A stretch of 64,000 nt of DNA, from positions 682,001 to 746,000 of the forward strand of contig JADQAV010000020.1 of NCBI GenBank assembly GCA_019775845.1, written 5' to 3'. Below the pieces are notes generated by a model. It saw only the letters and a program-made list of their open reading frames with translations. It had not been told where the DNA came from and did not search any database. The stretch comes from Myrmaecium sp. VS I D KN 1. Its lineage: Eukaryota > Ascomycota > Dothideomycetes > Valsariales > Valsariaceae. Shown in pieces: positions 24,259-34,652 of the stretch; within the stretch, counting starts at the first letter, position 1; each line of letters starts with the position of its first letter. Position numbers and translations under genes: made by a program.

Positions 24259-25089
24259 TCACACTCCCCTCCCCCTGCCCACCTTGTTGCTCACCCAACC
24301 TCCCCATTTGGCAACCCTACCCATCCCACTGAACTCCATCGTCTGCTCACGCACCAGTCTCACCGAGACCAGATCGCGCCGCAGATCCTTGGGCGTGATA
24401 TACACCGGCAGCCCATCGCCCCACGGCGAGTTTCGCGCGAGAGGATTGCCGTCCGCAGGCGGATGCTGCGGCAACGGTGGCGGTGGATGTCCTGCGGTTT
24501 CAGCATCGCCATGTGCTTCAGCGGCTTGGGCAGGGTGGCTATGTGCTTGGTGCTTGGGTTGGACGTGTGTCCGCTGTGGCTCACGGCCCTTGCCGCCTTC
24601 CTGCTGAGCAGCTGCGCCGTCTGGCATGCGGCGCAGTGGGCGGGCATGGCGCAGCACCGACGGCAGCGCATCGTCCGCCGTCCCTTCCTCCTCCAGCGGT
24701 GGGAGTGGAGGCAATGGCTTATCCGTGATTGCAGGCCGGTACGGAGTGTATGCCACCCTGCCACCTTGCTGCTGCTGATGCGCCGGCGAGGGTCGGTACG
24801 CTTGGTACCCCTTCGTTCCCTCCGATCTGGAAGATGCGCTCTGCTCGGAAGCTTCGGTGAGAGCCTGTTCGAGCCGAGCTCGGAAGTCCGGGTCCGGGCT
24901 AAGAATGGGTAAGACAGGGCCAGCGCGAAGGGTGGGTGGGAGGGGAATTGGTTGTGCTTGAGGGATGGGCGCACTCCGTGGATTGCGAGGTAGATGCAGG
25001 GTTGGCTGAGTGCGTTGAATGCGTGAAGGGTGTGGCTGGTTCGAAGGCTGGTTGGGTGCATGAAGAGCTGTAGGTTCGAGGACCGGCAT
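24259..25089 (-). CDS. Proline-rich orphan protein with SH3-ligand core, 276 aa
   Basis: Single exon. Pro/Gln/His-rich throughout. At about residues 123-129 it has KPLPPLP, a canonical class I SH3-binding core. Similar cores occur in the CaaX protein at 10 kb and the SFE protein at 35.8 kb. The C-terminal 55 residues are better ordered (GLPVYITPKDLRRDLVSVRL) and end in a basic, Trp- and Gly-rich tail (MGRVAKWGGWVSNKVGRGRGV without further domains). The plus strand over the same interval is open in places but lacks comparable composition. No family recognised; scaffold or adaptor role is inference. Confidence 0.55.
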   Translation of the reverse strand: MPVLEPTALHAPNQPSNQPHPSRIQRTQPTLHLPRNPRSAPIPQAQPIPLPPTLRAGPVLPILSPDPDFRARLEQALTEASEQSASSRSEGTKGYQAYRPSPAHQQQQGGRVAYTPYRPAITDKPLPPLPPLEEEGTADDALPSVLRHARPLRRMPDGAAAQQEGGKGREPQRTHVQPKHQAHSHPAQAAEAHGDAETAGHPPPPLPQHPPADGNPLARNSPWGDGLPVYITPKDLRRDLVSVRLVREQTMEFSGMGRVAKWGGWVSNKVGRGRGV

Positions 25090-26398
25090 GTTGTGTGTTT
25101 GGGTGGAAGGGTATTTTTCTATTGGACCAGGCGCTGTGAATGTATGACCTTGACGTTTGCAGCTTGTTCTATGGAATGATGGGAGAAGGCGAGAATCAAA
25201 GAGACTATGCGGTGATTAGAGTCCTGTGTGTGGGAAAATCGTGTTCTTATCATGAGAACTTCGCTTCAAGTCATCCTCATTGCACACCGTCGCTCATCAT
25301 TGTACTGTCGGTTGGAAGCAACACACTTTCACTTACCCACGTAAACCGAACGGTCTTCTGCGAAAACATATACAATGTCGCTAGAAGCTTACCTTAGTGA
25401 GGGAGGAAATCCAAACGCTGAGTGAGATAGAATGCCGGCTAAGGTAAAGTCTTGTCCGGCCAATGGTTGTCCATGGTGATCAGATGTGTAGGAATCCGCT
25501 TTGGGTCCGAGCGTGAGACACGATGTGCCAAGCGAGTTTTCAAGATCACAGGAGATCTTTGAGAATAGCTTCGCCAGGATCCAACCAGAATGACAGAGAA
25601 GAAGATAAACTCGGCCAGAGCAAATGACGAAATGAGGTTACAGCATACGTCGACGAAGGTAAGATGGCACTTGGGCGAGGCTATGCCATCCATACATAAG
25701 CCGACAAATATCGTGCATGCGCTGGAGTTTTGTTTCGGAACCCGCAAAACATAAACTGCAGAAAGAAAGTCGGCCGCTGCCACACAGTGATGGACAGAGA
25801 CCCTAAAGATGGAAAATTGATTGGCGGATATGACTATGACTTGATGTAACCAAAGGATGAACAATAACGAGAGCTCGCCGGAAAGAAGAAGGTGACATCT
25901 GACAGTTGACTAGCAGGAGAAGAGAGAATCTTGAGAAGCTTTGAATCCACGATGACTGGCGAAACAACATGAATGAGAGATAAGTTACTGCGTGAGCACA
26001 GTTCGACTGGGTGGGATAATGCCAACGCCAAGGCTTGGGGCCCCTGTCAATCACTCACAGTTGGAGTATTTTATCCTGGAACTTCCTTGATCCTACCGCA
26101 GCGCCTTTCCAATGGTCTGGGCTTGGCCCGTGGCAGCGGCCCGTCACATAAAGTCCCCCCACACCCCAACCTTCATCCTCATTCCTACTCTTCCCACTCA
26201 TTCCCTTGTTTGTCCCCCAAGTCAAATACCCAACCACGACCGGCACCCATTATCTCTCCCAGCACACTAACAACTCGCAACCTTCTGGGTTTCCAAACAG
26301 TGAGCATTTGACCTATGATCCTCTCACCCATTGTTGTCCAGTTCAAACCTGCGTATGCACCTGATTCCTAAGGCAACTCAGCAGGCCCGATCGTAGAG
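25090..26398. other. Divergent intergenic region
   Basis: Promoters of the 24259 (minus) and 26399 (plus) genes. No supportable gene or RNA. A pyrimidine-rich stretch at about 26155-26280 precedes the 26399 gene and may be its leader. Confidence 0.45.
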
Positions 26399-26935
26399 AT
26401 GGCGGCTTCCAAACCCCCGCACGAGGCTCAATCTCCAATGCGCTCGCAGTACCACCGTACGGAGTACAACATCGACTCCCGGAGAGTTGTTATCACAGAG
26501 ACGTCTCGGAAGACGCGCAACTCGAATCAGGCGCAGAAAGTTCATGTCACCGATGTCGCAGCAGCTCCTGCAAGCCAGCGCATGCTAAGCCACATCCATG
26601 GAAAACGCGCCGTGTCGGCCCCGGAGATCCGGCCTCGGTCGAAGGGCCAAGGGGAAAGGGATTCGCACGTGACCAGTTCTTCGACGAAAGTCAAGAGTGA
26701 CTCGAGGAAGCCTCCGATGATCACGGGTGCCAAAAGTATCGTCTTGCATGGAGAAAAGGATGGCCCGAGGTCGGGAGACGTTGGTAAGCAAGCAAAGCGG
26801 GAGCAGCTGCAGAAACCACCAGAGGCGCCAAGGCTAGACCGAGAGAGGTTGAAGACTCCGGATCTGGAAGAGTGCTGCGACTGGCCGCTCGAAGATGAAA
26901 TAAGAGCTGTTCGCGCGGCTCTGTGGGAGAAGTAG
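26399..26935 (+). CDS. Hypothetical basic protein, 178 aa
   Basis: Single-exon frame with a good start context (agagATGGCGGC). Mostly hydrophilic and disordered with many Lys, Arg and Ser. The last 35 residues are acidic and probably helical (LEECCDWPLEDEIRAVRAAL). No signal peptide, membrane segment or recognisable domain. The upstream 250 bp is pyrimidine-rich as in many fungal leaders. Moderate confidence that it is a real gene. Confidence 0.5.
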   Translation: MAASKPPHEAQSPMRSQYHRTEYNIDSRRVVITETSRKTRNSNQAQKVHVTDVAAAPASQRMLSHIHGKRAVSAPEIRPRSKGQGERDSHVTSSSTKVKSDSRKPPMITGAKSIVLHGEKDGPRSGDVGKQAKREQLQKPPEAPRLDRERLKTPDLEECCDWPLEDEIRAVRAALWEK

Positions 26936-27189
26936 AGGCGCAACCTTCCGACAATGAAGGACTCTGACCGGATAACTAGAGCGGGTGTATAACACCCAGA
27001 GGTGTCGAGGTTCTGTAATGACTGCCCCCTGCAGATTTCATCAATACTTTCTCAATATTCAGAGCCAGGGGCTGTCGTTCGACTGGTCTAGCACTTGATG
27101 AGTTTGTTGACGTTCTGCGGCTCCGGTGTAACAAGCGTGCATGGAGGGAGTTGGCGCCGTCTCCCTCCAACCGTAACGAATGTCGTGTG

Positions 27190-27765
27190 TTAAGCCTTTC
27201 CCTCCATGCCTTCTTTCTCAACCACGAACCATCGTCCCACCTTTCTCTCTGCGCAACCAAGCACATCCCAATCCTCCCCTTCGCCCTTTACAAGTCCTTC
27301 CTTCCTTCTGATTCTCCTTCGCCATTCCCCACCCCCGACCTTTTCCTCTTGCGCCAGCGCTTCTGCCAGAGTGTCCAGTCCTATCTCGGTCTCCTTTTCC
27401 GCAGCGGGTGTCTCGTCCCGGATAGCATACAGCGGAGGAAGGGAAGGATCATCTGCCATCTGGACGGCGTGGACGAAGTGTAAGTGGGAGCTCAGAGAAT
27501 CGAGAAGGCGATCTTCGGCTTCAGGCGTTGAAGGCGGAGGAAGAGCGGATAGGCGAAGAAGGTGGTGTAGTTGAGTGGGCGTGATAGTTTCGCTAGGGTC
27601 GGAGGTAGTGGATCCAGACTTCGGAAGGAGAGAAGCGACGGACCAGGTAGGCTTTGAGAGGAGGGTCTCGAGATCCTGCGATTTCGAAGCACTCGAGCTG
27701 TGTCGACACGGCGGTAATCGGGTGCGTCGCAACACGTTTCTGGAGAGGCAGCGTGCGTACATCAT
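27190..27765 (-). CDS. Mitochondrial Glu-tRNA(Gln) amidotransferase subunit, GatC-like (Gta3 type)
   Basis: 191 aa, single exon. It begins with an Arg-rich, acid-poor presequence (MMYARCLSRNVLRRTRLPPC) typical of mitochondrial import. It then has the fungal GatC-like signature LLSKPTWSVASLLP (35-48), ITPTQLHHLLRLSALPPP (61-78) and SHLHFVHAVQ (93-102), ending in an aspartate/glutamate-rich tail. In the family this small subunit holds GatA and GatB together, so that Gln-tRNA(Gln) is made by transamidation of mischarged Glu-tRNA(Gln) in mitochondria. The gene is divergent from SEC17 with under 400 bp between start codons. Two ATGs in a row begin the frame. Confidence 0.8.
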   Translation of the reverse strand: MMYARCLSRNVLRRTRLPPCRHSSSASKSQDLETLLSKPTWSVASLLPKSGSTTSDPSETITPTQLHHLLRLSALPPPSTPEAEDRLLDSLSSHLHFVHAVQMADDPSLPPLYAIRDETPAAEKETEIGLDTLAEALAQEEKVGGGEWRRRIRRKEGLVKGEGEDWDVLGCAERKVGRWFVVEKEGMEGKA

Positions 27766-28153
27766 CGAAAACCGGATTGCTGCGGGAAAGAAGGATCAAT
27801 GAGTGATTTCAGAGCCGAGGGACGTATTGGGACCCTCTCATGCGAGTGTGTGGGCAGTTGGAGAATCCGTGAAGAAGGTCGAGGTGTTGAGGTGAGGTCG
27901 AAGTTGAGGCTGTACGCCAAGACGCCATTCGGCGATAAGATAATCTGAATGCGGGACACTTGGACCTGGCTGCGACATCGACCGCTGTGCCCGTAACACG
28001 ACGCATCATCGTTCCTACAACCTCTTCAGATACCCCTAGCCAGAGTCCGAAGCGCCGTGAACTCCGAGAAGACCTCATCTCTGCCTTGTATAAGCACACA
28101 AGCTGCGACTGTTAGACTTGCCTTCATATTCCACTGATCTCCCCTTACCCTCC
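27766..28153. promoter_or_regulatory. Compact divergent promoter, GatC-like gene / SEC17
   Basis: 388 bp separate the two start codons. No TATA box is evident. Both leaders and promoters must fit here, so the two conserved genes may share control elements. Confidence 0.45.
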
Positions 28154-29675
28154 ATGGCCGATCCGCGCGCGCTCCTCCAGAAGGCCGACAAGGCCGCCCA
28201 GACCGCGGGCTCTGGCTTCTCCTTCTTCGGTGGCCGCACGGAGAAGTACGAGAACGCCGTGGATCTGTACACGCAGGCTGCCAACGCTTTCCGCATGCAG
28301 AAGCTGGGTAAAGAGGCCGGCTTGGCATTCGAGAGGTATGCTGGCGCTTTCACGTGCTCACACGAGCGGCGCAGACTAAGAGACTCCGCATAGGGCTGCT
28401 GCGATTCAAACGCAAAATCTGAATGAGCCGGACGATGCGGCTAACACTCTGACGGAAGCATTCAAGGTATGGATTTTTCTCTGTGGGTTGTGCTTGGCTT
28501 GTGCTAATGACTGTGGTAGGCGTACCGCAAAGAAGAGCCTGAGGATGCTGCCAGGGTATTGGAGAAGGGTAAGCTTGTTGAGCGGATCAGATGAACTCCT
28601 GGTTGACAATATCCAGCTATCCAGCACTACACATCCAAGGGCCAATTTCGACGAGCAGCGACACGTGAGTTCCATGTCCAGCGTTCTTTTTAATTCTCAA
28701 ATGCCTGACTTCAAGTCCAGACAAGCAGAACGTCGCCGAGCTGTATGAGGTCGAGCTTGGCGATAACAAGGTAAATGCATCCCTGATGCTTACCCCTCGT
28801 CTGTAGTGACTGACTCCCTTGAAGCGTGCTCTTGAAGCGTACGAAACTGCGGCCAGTTGGTACGAACAAGACAATGTACGTCTTCCGCGACCTGATATCT
28901 ACACGTTCTCTTGCTGACATGATCCTCAGGCCGAAGCGTATGTCCTGCCGAAGTCGTTGTGTTGTCGCCGGTTGCATTTCACTAACGGCTTAGCAGACTT
29001 GCAAACAAGTACTATCTCAAGGTTGCAGACATTGCCGCACTCGAGGAAGACTATTACAAAGCCATGTAATACTCGTATCGCCAACCTTGTCAGAAGAGTT
29101 GCTGACATCTTCCGCAGTGAGAACTACGAGAAAGTCGCAAAGTCAAGCATCAACAATAACCTGTACGGTTCCCACACCTAGCGAGGCTGATGGGATCGCT
29201 GACCCATGACAGGATGAAGTGGTCGGTGAAAGACTACTTGCTGAAAGCCGGAATATGCCATCTTGCAACAGGGGTATGCGTGCCCTATCGAGACTGTTCA
29301 GCATATGCTTACCGTGAGACAGGATATGGTGGGGACAAACCGCGCCCTCGAGTCCTACCGTGAGCTTGACAACTCGTTCGCATCACAAAGAGAACATCGT
29401 AGGTGTCGCATGAGCCTTCCCCAGCTCTGCCGTTATGCTGACCCAAGGTTTCAGAACTCCTTGTGGACCTGGTGGAAGCCATCGAAAAATGTGACCAGGA
29501 GCTTTTCGCCGACAAGCTCTTCCAATACGACCAAATGTCTAAGCTTGACAAATGGAAGACTACTGTATGTTGCTCTGTATATCCACAATCGGAGGATGTC
29601 CGCTGACACGACTTGAACCAGCTGCTTCTACGTGTCAAGAACACCATCGAAGACCAAGTCGAGGACTTTGCTTGA
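28154..29675 (+). CDS. SEC17: Alpha-SNAP, vesicular-fusion protein Sec17
   Basis: Adaptor that recruits the NSF/Sec18 ATPase to SNARE complexes for disassembly after membrane fusion. Thirteen exons read by splice signals: 28154-28335, 28394-28466, 28520-28568, 28617-28664, 28721-28770, 28825-28875, 28930-28937, 28997-29065, 29118-29162, 29213-29273, 29323-29398, 29455-29564, 29622-29675. Together they give 291 aa, the family's length. Matching blocks include FFGGRTEKYENAVDLYTQAA near the start, ALEAYETAASWYEQDNAEAL in the helical-repeat middle, and LFADKLFQYDQMSKLDKWKT before the end. The C-terminal LLLRVKNTIE supplies the Leu-rich Sec18-stimulating region. Exon 7 is only 8 nt. The acceptor of exon 8 has a close alternative (TAG at 28991-28993) that would add one Arg. 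Confidence 0.96.
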
Positions 29676-30077
29676 GTTGCTCAGCTAGGTCGCTTGGGAT
29701 TGTGTGCTTTATGGATATCAGATCAGATTGGCGTTCTCAGTGGCATGGATTAGAAGTTGAAACCCTTGTCGTCGTAGCATATTGTTAGCCCCATTCCATG
29801 CGCCTGTAAATTCCGTGATACCCTCGCAGTACTGCTGAGGATGTGTTGGTGCCTAAGGCCGAAACGACCACAAAGTGCCAGGGCGTCTGAACCCCGCGGC
29901 TTATCGACACGTGACGTCTGATGATAAGGAAGCCCCTACGTCAGCGGCCCACTGCAGTTCGAGTAAACTGCAGAGCTGCTCTAACGTCAGCATTTACTTC
30001 AACTCACTGTTCCAGACGCCCAAAACCTACGGAGTCCATCAAGCCGTGAAACAGGAGTTGCGGAGCTGTCTCCCACA
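29676..30077. other. Intergenic region SEC17 / DUF726 gene
   Basis: 402 bp holding the SEC17 3' flank and the leader of the next gene. No gene seen. Confidence 0.5.
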
Positions 30078-32216
30078 ATGTTCTCCAAACTCCCATGGTC
30101 AGATCAAAAAGATGGGGGGCAACAGCATGAGGATGGAGAATCTCTCACCACCATACTGAGTCCGGACCAACGCAGCGAGCTCACTTTGCTCATCGCCTCC
30201 TGTACTGCGTCTATGCGGGTCACTATCACTGACGCATTCTCTACCGAGACCCATGACACCGAGCCTTTTGATACTGCATCACTCGCCGCAAGTTTGCCTT
30301 CCGACGCCGAGAATCCCAATCTTGAACAGTCGACCACCGATGACCCTGAATCTCAGAAGATTGCCATCGAGAAGGCTAAGGAGAACGCGCGGCAAGAGAA
30401 GGAGAAATGGGAGAAAGAACTCTCCGGGCCAGCAATGCAAGCGGCGAAAGCTGCTGCTCTCGAGCACTTCGACGCTTGGCAAGAATCCGTCTTGACTCGT
30501 GTCGGCGAAGTGGTGAACTCCAAATCCGAAGCCGCGAGCCAAAAGCATCATGCTCACGCGTCTCCAACCAAAGCACCTAACACCAAAGTCAAGGAATCGG
30601 ATACGGAGCCGGAGATTCCTCCTTCTCAGAAGTCCGCTGAAGAAGCCGCCAACGACGCTTTACGGGAGCTGTACCCACCGATTGCGACACCTCTGGCTGA
30701 ACTCCCGGAGGAAAAACGTGCTCTTATCTTGCACTCCACTCTTCTTCTTCTGTTGTCATTGGAGCATTACAGCGCACACTCCCGTGTCCTTCTTCTTCAC
30801 CTGTTGACGAGCCTCCAGCTTCCTCTGCACTTCCTAGTTTCTGATGAGAAAAAGGTGGCAACTGGTCTCTTGACGGCCGCCCTTACTGCCGATGAAGAAA
30901 CGAGGAAAAAAGCAGAATCCAATGCTACCGCTCGTAAGTGGAAAGTCGGTCTTGCTTCCGTTGCCGGCGCTGCAATCATCGGTGTCACTGGAGGCTTGGC
31001 CGCACCCTTGCTCGCCGCCGGAGTTGGCTCTGTGATGGGAGGGCTCGGTCTGGGCGCTACAGCTGCAGCAGGATACTTAGGTGCTTTGGCAGGCTCTGGC
31101 GTCATCGTCGGAGGGCTCTTCGGCGCATACGGCGCTAAGATGACAGGGGAAATGGTTGACGCATACGCGCGTGAAGTGGAAGATTTCAAGTTCTTGCCGC
31201 TTCACAAGGAGGCTTTGGGAGAAAAGGACGAAGATGTGAGGCGCCTAAGGGTGGCTATCGGCATCTCGGGCTGGCTCACAGAAGTCAAAGATGTTCAGGC
31301 GCCCTGGTGGGTGCTTGGCGAGCAAGGAGTGGAGGGATTTGCACTGCGGTACGAGGTCAAGGCCTTGCTTGGGCTGGGCAACGCCCTCACGGCGATGCTC
31401 AAAAGCTATGCTTGGGGTGTGGCGAAGAACGAAATCATCAAGAGGACCGTGTTCGCGTCCTTGACCGCGGCATTGTGGCCGCTAGGTCTGTTGAAGGTGG
31501 GCAGAGTGGTGGACAATCCGTTCTCGGTCGCCAGGAGCAGGAGTGACAAAGCTGGGGAGGTGCTTGCCGACGCCCTCATAAACAAGGTCCAGGGTGAGCG
31601 TCCTGTGACGCTTGTGGGCTATTCCCTCGGCGCGCGGTTGGTTTACCAGTGTTTGATGTCGTTGGCCGAACGAAAGGCGTTTGGGCTGGTGGAAAACGTG
31701 GTGCTCATGGGCGCCCCGGCACCCAGCGATGCAGCGGCGTGGCGGAAGATCCGGTCCCTTGTGACCGGCCGGGTCGTCAATGCTTACTCCTCGAACGACT
31801 ACGTCTTGGCCTTCCTGTACCGCACGAGCAGCATCCAGTTCGGCGTGGCTGGCCTACAGCCCATCAGGGGCGTCAAGGGGGTTCAGAACGTGGATGTGAG
31901 CGATATCGTGCAGGGGCATACGCAATACCGGTTCTTGGTGGGATCGATCTTGCGGAAAATTGGCTTCGAGGACGTCAAGATGGTGGAGGTGGAGAAGCAG
32001 GAGCAGGCGCTTGAGGAGGCTAGGCTAAAGGAGGACAAGGGTGAGAAAGCGCAAGAGAAGAAAACAGACGAGGATGAGGCGGTGGAGCTTGAGCGTGAGG
32101 TGGAGGAGAGGAATAAGGTCAGTATGATGGGCTGGTTGGGGGGAAAGGTGGGATTGACGAAGGGAACCGGTAAGCCTGAGGTTGGTGGGAGCAGTGATGT
32201 GTATCCAGGGACTTAG
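30078..32216 (+). CDS. DUF726 alpha/beta-hydrolase fold membrane protein (Mil1/TMCO4 family)
   Basis: 712 aa in one exon. After a hydrophilic N-terminus with a charged coiled-coil-like stretch (about 95-130) comes a Gly/Ala-rich hydrophobic region (288-365, WKVGLASVAGAAIIGVTGGL) that likely forms membrane hairpins. The hydrolase-like domain follows: nucleophile elbow GYSLG (514-518, Ser516), then NDYVLAFLYR (Asp574) and GHTQY (His614), a plausible catalytic triad in the right order. This is the DUF726 family: yeast Mil1, which interacts with an AP-1 medium subunit, and human TMCO4. The C-terminus is Lys/Glu-rich. The ATG follows a short leader after SEC17. Substrate unknown; Golgi/endosome association is only suggested by the yeast homologue. 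Confidence 0.9.
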   Translation: MFSKLPWSDQKDGGQQHEDGESLTTILSPDQRSELTLLIASCTASMRVTITDAFSTETHDTEPFDTASLAASLPSDAENPNLEQSTTDDPESQKIAIEKAKENARQEKEKWEKELSGPAMQAAKAAALEHFDAWQESVLTRVGEVVNSKSEAASQKHHAHASPTKAPNTKVKESDTEPEIPPSQKSAEEAANDALRELYPPIATPLAELPEEKRALILHSTLLLLLSLEHYSAHSRVLLLHLLTSLQLPLHFLVSDEKKVATGLLTAALTADEETRKKAESNATARKWKVGLASVAGAAIIGVTGGLAAPLLAAGVGSVMGGLGLGATAAAGYLGALAGSGVIVGGLFGAYGAKMTGEMVDAYAREVEDFKFLPLHKEALGEKDEDVRRLRVAIGISGWLTEVKDVQAPWWVLGEQGVEGFALRYEVKALLGLGNALTAMLKSYAWGVAKNEIIKRTVFASLTAALWPLGLLKVGRVVDNPFSVARSRSDKAGEVLADALINKVQGERPVTLVGYSLGARLVYQCLMSLAERKAFGLVENVVLMGAPAPSDAAAWRKIRSLVTGRVVNAYSSNDYVLAFLYRTSSIQFGVAGLQPIRGVKGVQNVDVSDIVQGHTQYRFLVGSILRKIGFEDVKMVEVEKQEQALEEARLKEDKGEKAQEKKTDEDEAVELEREVEERNKVSMMGWLGGKVGLTKGTGKPEVGGSSDVYPGT

Positions 32217-32733
32217 GTGAGATTTATATTCAGTGGCGAGCGCACAGTTTCCGCAATATATTTATTTGATCTTATTTCGCAAAGTCCGACGCCGTTTTAT
32301 TCCTTGACTCTTTTCTCTGTGCAATTCCATGTTTGCTTCCTTGATACATCTCTGCATCTTGATGAATTCAATAGTCTCTCTTTTTGATCAGCACCTTCCC
32401 TCAGTATGCTGTTTTAGCTTACAAAAAGCTTCCTCGTAATTGTTCACTTTTACTATTGTGAATTCTAGTGACGTTCCCTCCCGCGACTATATCATGTTCT
32501 TCAACGGTAAGAACATCCCTATTATTCAATTAACCGAACAACTCGCTCAATCAGTCATAGAGACCCCCCCTCGGTAATTCCTGCCGGCAAGCAGCGTGAG
32601 TTTGTAGTAAATGTTCTGCTCTTCCATGTATACTAAACTATGATACCACTGATCGAAAGCTCTCAACTCCACCGTAGTGAGAGGATCGTCCTTCAGCCCT
32701 TTCTCGATCACTCCAAGGAAATCCACAAGGACT
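32217..32733. other. 3' flank and intergenic region
   Basis: AT-rich stretch between the DUF726 gene and the decayed minus-strand locus. No gene seen. Confidence 0.45.
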
Positions 32734-34652
32734 CTAAGCTGATGAATAAGTAATGTATCTTTTCCAACGTCCGGCGTATGCAGAATCAGACAATATCCTG
32801 TTTCGAAGAGCCCGAGGGCCCTCCTGCTGCGCCAGCCACTCCTCTACCTCCCCCTCCACCCACTCTAGCTTGAGCCAATAAGTCGTATCGAAAAGTAATT
32901 CAATCAGCTTCTTGTGTTCGAACACGCGTCCCTCGCGGTCTTTGAGAAGACGCGGCAGCCAGGCTTGGAAGACTAGGTCAAACTCCAGATGTTTAGTTCG
33001 GCCGTGGTAAGAGAGCGCATGGATGTTGTATGGGACAGAGACTGAGCTTCGAGGAGGCATCTCGATTTGGTCACCTAGACACCAGAATTACACACACTTT
33101 AGTGCCACTCTTTGGTTCACACGGACGTGTCACGTCGACCTCTTATTCTGGTGCCTGTATTCGTCGTAGAGGCCGCGGATGGCCTGCTCCATTCCCCAGA
33201 ACCGGGCTCACACCTAGCTTCAAGGCTTCGTCGAGCGCGCGGTAAAGAATAGTGTCTTGCACACGTTCAGAGTCCCGCCAGGGTATGTTGTCACCCTCAC
33301 ACAAATCGTCTCCGGCGTACTTGAGCTGTGCCCAGACCTGGTAATATGCTCGACGCGTACTCTTCGTCCGGAGGCACTCGAGAGTCTGCCACCACATATA
33401 TTCACATTCCACTTCACTTCGAGGGTATCGACTTTCGCCCGCTTCCTCAGCTCTTCAGCATGTACCAGATGGACCTCCCTGGGCTTCAGAGTACGATATG
33501 ATTCCTGCACTAGCTCATCAACAATCGGTAGATTTCTGTGTCCGAGTGCCTTCCAACTGGGCAATGGCCCACCAAAGTATCGTTGGTCCACGAAGCGCAC
33601 TTGCTCCCTTCCATTCGCACGAGTGACGTATGATGTTGTTCAATGAGAGAATGGTCACCTTCCGGATCAGTGAAGGTCACCATATCTAACATGGTGTGAC
33701 CGGCGGCCTGCACAACGTCGGCCGGATCAGCCTCCAGGTCTTCCAGTAGCTCAAATTCGTATTGCTATGGCAAGAGGGGCCCGGCTAGATCTGGAAATCT
33801 CAACGTCTTTGGCCGGGAACCCAGGTAGGATCACATATCATCGGGATGTCGAATGGACTCTTCCGTCGGTGGAGCGACTTCCAGATCTGTCTCAAAATTG
33901 TGGCTACCTAGGGAAGCCGGCGAAAGACTGCGGGCCTGTGGCGCTGCTCGCAGAAGATCGGTGCTTCGGGGAGCTGGCGAACATTTCCCGTCCCTCATAC
34001 ATCAGTTAGGAGATTGTAGAGCTCGGAGTACGGATAGGCATAGCAGATTTGATGATGTGGGCGCCATAGCGTATGGCCGCCACAGAGCGTCTGGACAGGC
34101 ACCTTAACTTCGCGAGGGGTATCGTGCGAGGTTATAATAGAGATATAGCTGTCGCGCTGAAGTGCAGGCAGTGTATATGGAGATGATGTCTCCCAAGTTG
34201 CAGCTCTTGAGGGTCAGATGCGTTAGAGCTCGAGGATCCTCGACTGTGTGCTCAGTGGGTTTTGACAATGTCTTGAATAGTGACTGGGAGTGCCGTCGGA
34301 CTGTGCAGGAGATGCGCGGTAATGGTCCTTCTGCGACAGCAGTTGTATCAATGACCAAGCTCGCAGAAGGTGGTGAAGTCTTCAATTCCAACAGAGAGCA
34401 TCGCGGGTATTTTAGTTCCGTGACAGATGGGCTCGAATCCTCTTGAAGGGCTACTGAAGGGTCGGTAGCCATTGCCAGTTTAACTGAGCGCTCACTATTT
34501 GGAGTGCAAGTCGCATCCAGGAACGGGCCTCGATATACAAGGTCCAAACTCTCGAAAGACCTGCGCATGTCAGCTAATATCCATGAGCTTCGCTGGTGAT
34601 AGTTATGGTTTGGAGACGGAGTCATAGCGATTTCAATACCAAATCTAGTCAT
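32734..34652 (-). pseudogene. Probable decayed F-box/LRR-type host gene (minus strand)
   Basis: Protein-like blocks lie in order on the minus strand but in different frames. 34652-34104 holds an LRR-like LTHLTLKSCNL followed by ACTSARQLYLYYNL. About 33760-33510 holds AADVVQ-like and MLDMVTFTDPEGDHSLIEQH. About 33600-33420 holds FVDQRYFGGPLPSWKALGHR. About 33445-33205 holds VECEYMWWQTLECLRTKS and GDNIPWRDSERVQDTILYRA. 33060-32734 holds HLEFDLVFQAWLPRLLKDRE. Stops and frame changes occur between blocks without convincing introns at all junctions, for example a +1 shift near 33410. I read this as one or two degenerate genes; an intron-rich intact gene or two short genes remain possible. Identification as F-box/LRR rests only on the leucine pattern. 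Confidence 0.35.
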
